From the NCBI GenBank assembly GCA_900555675.1, contig UNSN01000033.1, forward strand, positions 1-6,457: 6,457 nucleotides of DNA. The letters are read 5' to 3'. Position numbers and translations under genes: made by a program. How positions within the stretch are numbered: the stretch's first letter is position 1; the number at the start of each line of letters is the position of its first letter. Shown here one piece after another: positions 4,658-6,457 of the stretch. The notes below the pieces were generated by a model. That model saw nothing but the letters and a program-made list of their open reading frames with translations, searched no databases and was not told the DNA's origin. Source of the DNA: Candidatus Saccharimonadota bacterium (GTDB taxonomy: Bacteria; Patescibacteriota; Saccharimonadia; Saccharimonadales; Saccharimonadaceae).

Positions 4658-5701
4658 ATGGTTGACTTAGACGAATTGAGAAGAGAAATAGTTTTGGCGG
4701 TTTCGCAATCCAAGTCTCCGCGTGAGTTTTTACGTGATCGACGACTTAGGGAATTGTACGATCAAATCAAATCATTGCCGCCAGTTGAGCGTGGTCCGTT
4801 CGGCAAGCAGATTAACGAGCTGAAGCAGGCGATTGAGCAGGCTATTGCTGCGCGACTGGAAGAGCTGGAAAAAGTTGACTTGAAACCGATTGACGTTACG
4901 GCGCCGATGGATGTGAATTCGCCCAAGCCTGAACTTTTGCCGAGCGAACAAGGCACGATTCATCCGCTTAGCGCTGAAATTGAGCGCATTTCTGAAATCT
5001 TTAATCGCATGGGATTTGTCACGGAAGAGTCCAGAGAGATTGACGATCAATTCCATATGTTCGAGAGTCTGAATTTTCCAAAAGGTCATCCAGCGCGCGA
5101 CGATTACGATACGTTTATGACCGAGGAAACTGATTCTAATGGCGATCGTTTGATTGCGCCGGCACATACGTCGACTATGCAAAATCGCGTGTTGATGAAA
5201 TATCGCGACAATTTGGAAAAAGGCGAGGCTATTGCCGCTATCGTTCCTGATCGCGTTTTTCGCAACGAAGATTTGGATGCGCGCCACGAGCATACGTTTT
5301 ATCAAGTCGAAGGCGTGTACGTTTCACGCCGGGTTAATGTTGGCAATTTGATTGCCACGCTGCAAGAATTTTTGCAGGAATATTATGGCAAGAAACTTGA
5401 CGTCCGCGTTAATCCATTTTACTTTCCGTTCACCGAGCCGAGCTTCGAGTTTGCATTAAGTTGTCCGTTTTGTGAAGGTAAAAATCCTGATTGTAAAGTT
5501 TGTTCTGGCGAGGGTTGGATTGAGTTATTGGGCTGTGGAATGATTCATCCGAATGTCCTTCGGGCGGCGCAAATTGACCCGAATGAATATACGGGATTTG
5601 CTTTTGGCTGCGGAATCGACCGCTTGGTTATGATGAAGTATGGAATCGAAGATGTCCGTCATTTTGAAAGTGGCAAGTTGGACTTTTTGGAACAATTTTA
5701 G
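4658..5701 (+). CDS. pheS: Phenylalanine-tRNA ligase alpha subunit
   Basis: PheS is the catalytic subunit of the (alpha-beta)2 enzyme that charges tRNA-Phe with phenylalanine. The 347-residue protein has the N-terminal helical tRNA-binding arm (about 1-75) and the class II core: GTIHPLSAEIERI (99-111), FPKGHPARDDYDTF (140-153), HTSTMQNRVL (170-179), RVFRNEDLDARHEHTFYQVEG (motif 2, within 199-219), FPFTEPSFE (256-264), LGCGMIHPNVL (291-301) and FGCGIDRLVMMKYGIEDVR (motif 3, 316-334). An insert at 269-282 has the spacing C-X2-C-X6-C-X2-C (Cys269, 272, 279, 282), which looks like a zinc ribbon and is absent from E. coli PheS. From memory, similar cysteine inserts occur in other Patescibacteria. 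The start follows a Shine-Dalgarno 7 nt upstream. pheT, the usual next gene, does not follow. Confidence 0.95.
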   Translation: MVDLDELRREIVLAVSQSKSPREFLRDRRLRELYDQIKSLPPVERGPFGKQINELKQAIEQAIAARLEELEKVDLKPIDVTAPMDVNSPKPELLPSEQGTIHPLSAEIERISEIFNRMGFVTEESREIDDQFHMFESLNFPKGHPARDDYDTFMTEETDSNGDRLIAPAHTSTMQNRVLMKYRDNLEKGEAIAAIVPDRVFRNEDLDARHEHTFYQVEGVYVSRRVNVGNLIATLQEFLQEYYGKKLDVRVNPFYFPFTEPSFEFALSCPFCEGKNPDCKVCSGEGWIELLGCGMIHPNVLRAAQIDPNEYTGFAFGCGIDRLVMMKYGIEDVRHFESGKLDFLEQF

Positions 5702-5705
5702 CGAT

Positions 5706-6338
5706 ATGAAACTTCGACAGATTAAGGATTTTTTATGTAAGAATCGCCTTCAGGCGCTCTGTATTCTTAATGGTGTCGTTTTGGCTGTGGGCTTGGTTGT
5801 GGCGATGCTGCTTTCTGATGATACTCGGTGGACGAACTGGAGCTTGAGCAGATTGGGCGAAACCACCTCGAATCGTTTGTCTGCATTTTCGTTCAATTCA
5901 GGAGTGTTTTTATCTGGTTTGATTATGGCGACGATTGGGTTTTTTATGAATCGTGGTTATCTTAAACTTGGTCAAATTCGCTCTGCTCGGATATCTGGCT
6001 GGATACTTTCATTGTTTGCGATTTGTATGATAGGAGTGGCGCTTTGTCCGAACGATACAATGCACGCGGCGCATTTTGTTTTCTCGCGCGGCATCGTGAT
6101 ATTGATGGTACTTTTGATGTTTCTTTTACCATCAAGTTTGAGCTATTTAACTCATCGTGAGCGAATCTCGTCTTTCAGTTTTCCGATTTTTGCGGCAATT
6201 ATAGCGGCACAAGGTTACGCAATGGGCAAGTTTTGGTTTGTGATAGTAGAAGTTTTATTGGGGATTTTTGCGACGATGTGGCTAGTCCTGGTTTGTCGTC
6301 GAATGGAGCTTAAATTGTCCGACTTGAAAACTTCATAA
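5706..6338 (+). CDS. DUF998-like membrane protein
   Basis: This 210-residue protein has about six membrane helices (near residues 16-36, 61-81, 97-114, 122-142, 158-174 and 176-196), with a basic N-terminus and a charged C-terminal tail. The pattern SLSRLGE (46-52) followed by FNSGVFLSGL (63-72), then a His-containing segment (His120, His123) before helix 4, matches my recollection of DUF998 proteins, whose function is unknown. The start is ATG 5706, 4 nt after the pheS stop, with no clear Shine-Dalgarno and no -10 at the leaderless position, so translation probably depends on coupling to pheS. An in-frame ATG at 5640 lies inside pheS and is unlikely. No terminator follows, so transcripts may run into the HIT gene. 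Confidence 0.8.
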   Translation: MKLRQIKDFLCKNRLQALCILNGVVLAVGLVVAMLLSDDTRWTNWSLSRLGETTSNRLSAFSFNSGVFLSGLIMATIGFFMNRGYLKLGQIRSARISGWILSLFAICMIGVALCPNDTMHAAHFVFSRGIVILMVLLMFLLPSSLSYLTHRERISSFSFPIFAAIIAAQGYAMGKFWFVIVEVLLGIFATMWLVLVCRRMELKLSDLKTS

Positions 6339-6340
6339 AA

Positions 6341-6349
6341 TGCTATAAT
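6341..6349 (+). promoter_or_regulatory. Extended -10 promoter of the HIT-family gene
   Basis: TGCTATAAT (6341-6349) is an extended -10 with a perfect TATAAT. I find no good -35 at 16-18 bp. By the same 6-nt rule, +1 is A6356, which gives a 13-nt leader that begins with AAAAGGAG. Unlike most promoters here it does not produce a leaderless mRNA. Confidence 0.7.
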
Positions 6350-6370
6350 TACTTCAAAAGGAGTAATTAT
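6345..6370 (+). promoter_or_regulatory. Inverted repeat covering -10 box, Shine-Dalgarno and start codon of the HIT gene
   Basis: ATAATTACT (6345-6353) is perfectly complementary to AGTAATTAT (6362-6370). In RNA a U-G wobble (6354 with 6361) and a C-G pair (6355 with 6360) close the stem on an AAAA loop, giving 11 bp. The 3' arm contains most of the Shine-Dalgarno (AAGGAG, 6358-6363) and the AU of the start codon. The 5' arm overlaps the -10 and lies upstream of the predicted +1. Confidence 0.7.
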
Positions 6371-6457
6371 GAATCACACAATTTTTGACGACATCGTATC
6401 TGGAAAAATGAAATCTTGGAAGATTTGGGAAGATGAGAAATTCCTAGCATTTTTAAC
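6369..6457 (+). CDS. HIT-family hydrolase, 3'-truncated by the window edge
   Basis: HIT proteins are nucleotide-binding hydrolases or transferases that use a histidine triad (HxHxHxx). Only 29 complete codons are visible, so the triad is not seen. The N-terminus, with IFDDIVSGKMKSWKIWEDEKFLAFL (read in two parts at residues 5-16 and 17-29), matches the family start, in which a short helix precedes the substrate-binding strand and the E-DE-FLAF block. The two cysteines often found at the extreme N-terminus (C-X2-C) are absent: the sequence has HTIFDD instead. The start has a Shine-Dalgarno AAGGAG 5 nt upstream. Identification rests on this N-terminal pattern alone. Confidence 0.75.
   Translation, partial: MNHTIFDDIVSGKMKSWKIWEDEKFLAFL

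Noticed and set aside
4772..5305. 177-codon minus-strand frame
   Set aside because: It is the shadow of the strongly conserved pheS and its translation is basic and featureless.
1..6457. Mobile element, CRISPR, toxin-antitoxin or defence system
   Set aside because: No transposase, integrase, repeat array, nuclease pair or terminal inverted repeats were found; composition looks uniform and the genes are core or lineage membrane proteins.

Overview
This is an ordinary, tightly packed chromosomal window. It is AT-rich, has short intergenic gaps and uses the standard genetic code: TAA, TAG and TGA all end genes and none occurs in frame inside one. The gene set is core trmD, rmuC, pheS and a tRNA-Gln, plus several small lineage-restricted membrane proteins, an aquaporin and the start of a HIT-family hydrolase. 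Small orphan membrane proteins, a cysteine-ribbon insert in PheS and many leaderless genes best suit a Patescibacteria/CPR genome, most likely Saccharibacteria (TM7). That placement is inference from gene style, not from a search. I see no mobile element, CRISPR array, phage or defence locus.

Layout, left half: the 3' part of trmD ends inside its own terminator (1-503). A 4-TM membrane protein follows (668-1087). A tRNA-Gln(CUG) lies on the minus strand (1109-1183), with its terminator inside the 3' end of the 4-TM gene. Its promoter stands back-to-back with that of a PAP2 phosphatase (1263-1745). A polytopic membrane protein (1791-2285) and rmuC (2304-3374) each have their own promoter. A hairpin at 3380-3410 separates rmuC from the convergent aquaporin gene (3427-4362, minus).

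Layout, right half: the aquaporin gene is divergent from a three-gene operon made of a 78-aa single-TM protein, pheS and a DUF998-like membrane protein (4420-6338; gaps of 1 and 4 nt). A HIT-family gene starts at 6369 and runs off the window.

The main signal is in gene expression. Five genes (668, 1263, 1791, 2304, 4420) have a -10 hexamer ending exactly 6 nt before an ATG, with no Shine-Dalgarno sequence. This geometry puts the A of the ATG at +1, so their mRNAs should be leaderless. The aquaporin, pheS and HIT genes instead have clear Shine-Dalgarno sequences. Two local arrangements also stand out. The aquaporin and operon promoters are interlocked and probably cannot be occupied together. 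At the HIT gene an inverted repeat runs from the -10 box through the Shine-Dalgarno to the start codon, so read-through mRNA should hide the start while locally initiated mRNA should not.

The genes do not form one pathway. They cover tRNA maturation and charging (trmD, tRNA-Gln, pheS), envelope lipid-carrier recycling (PAP2), DNA maintenance (rmuC), membrane transport (aquaporin) and unknown membrane roles.
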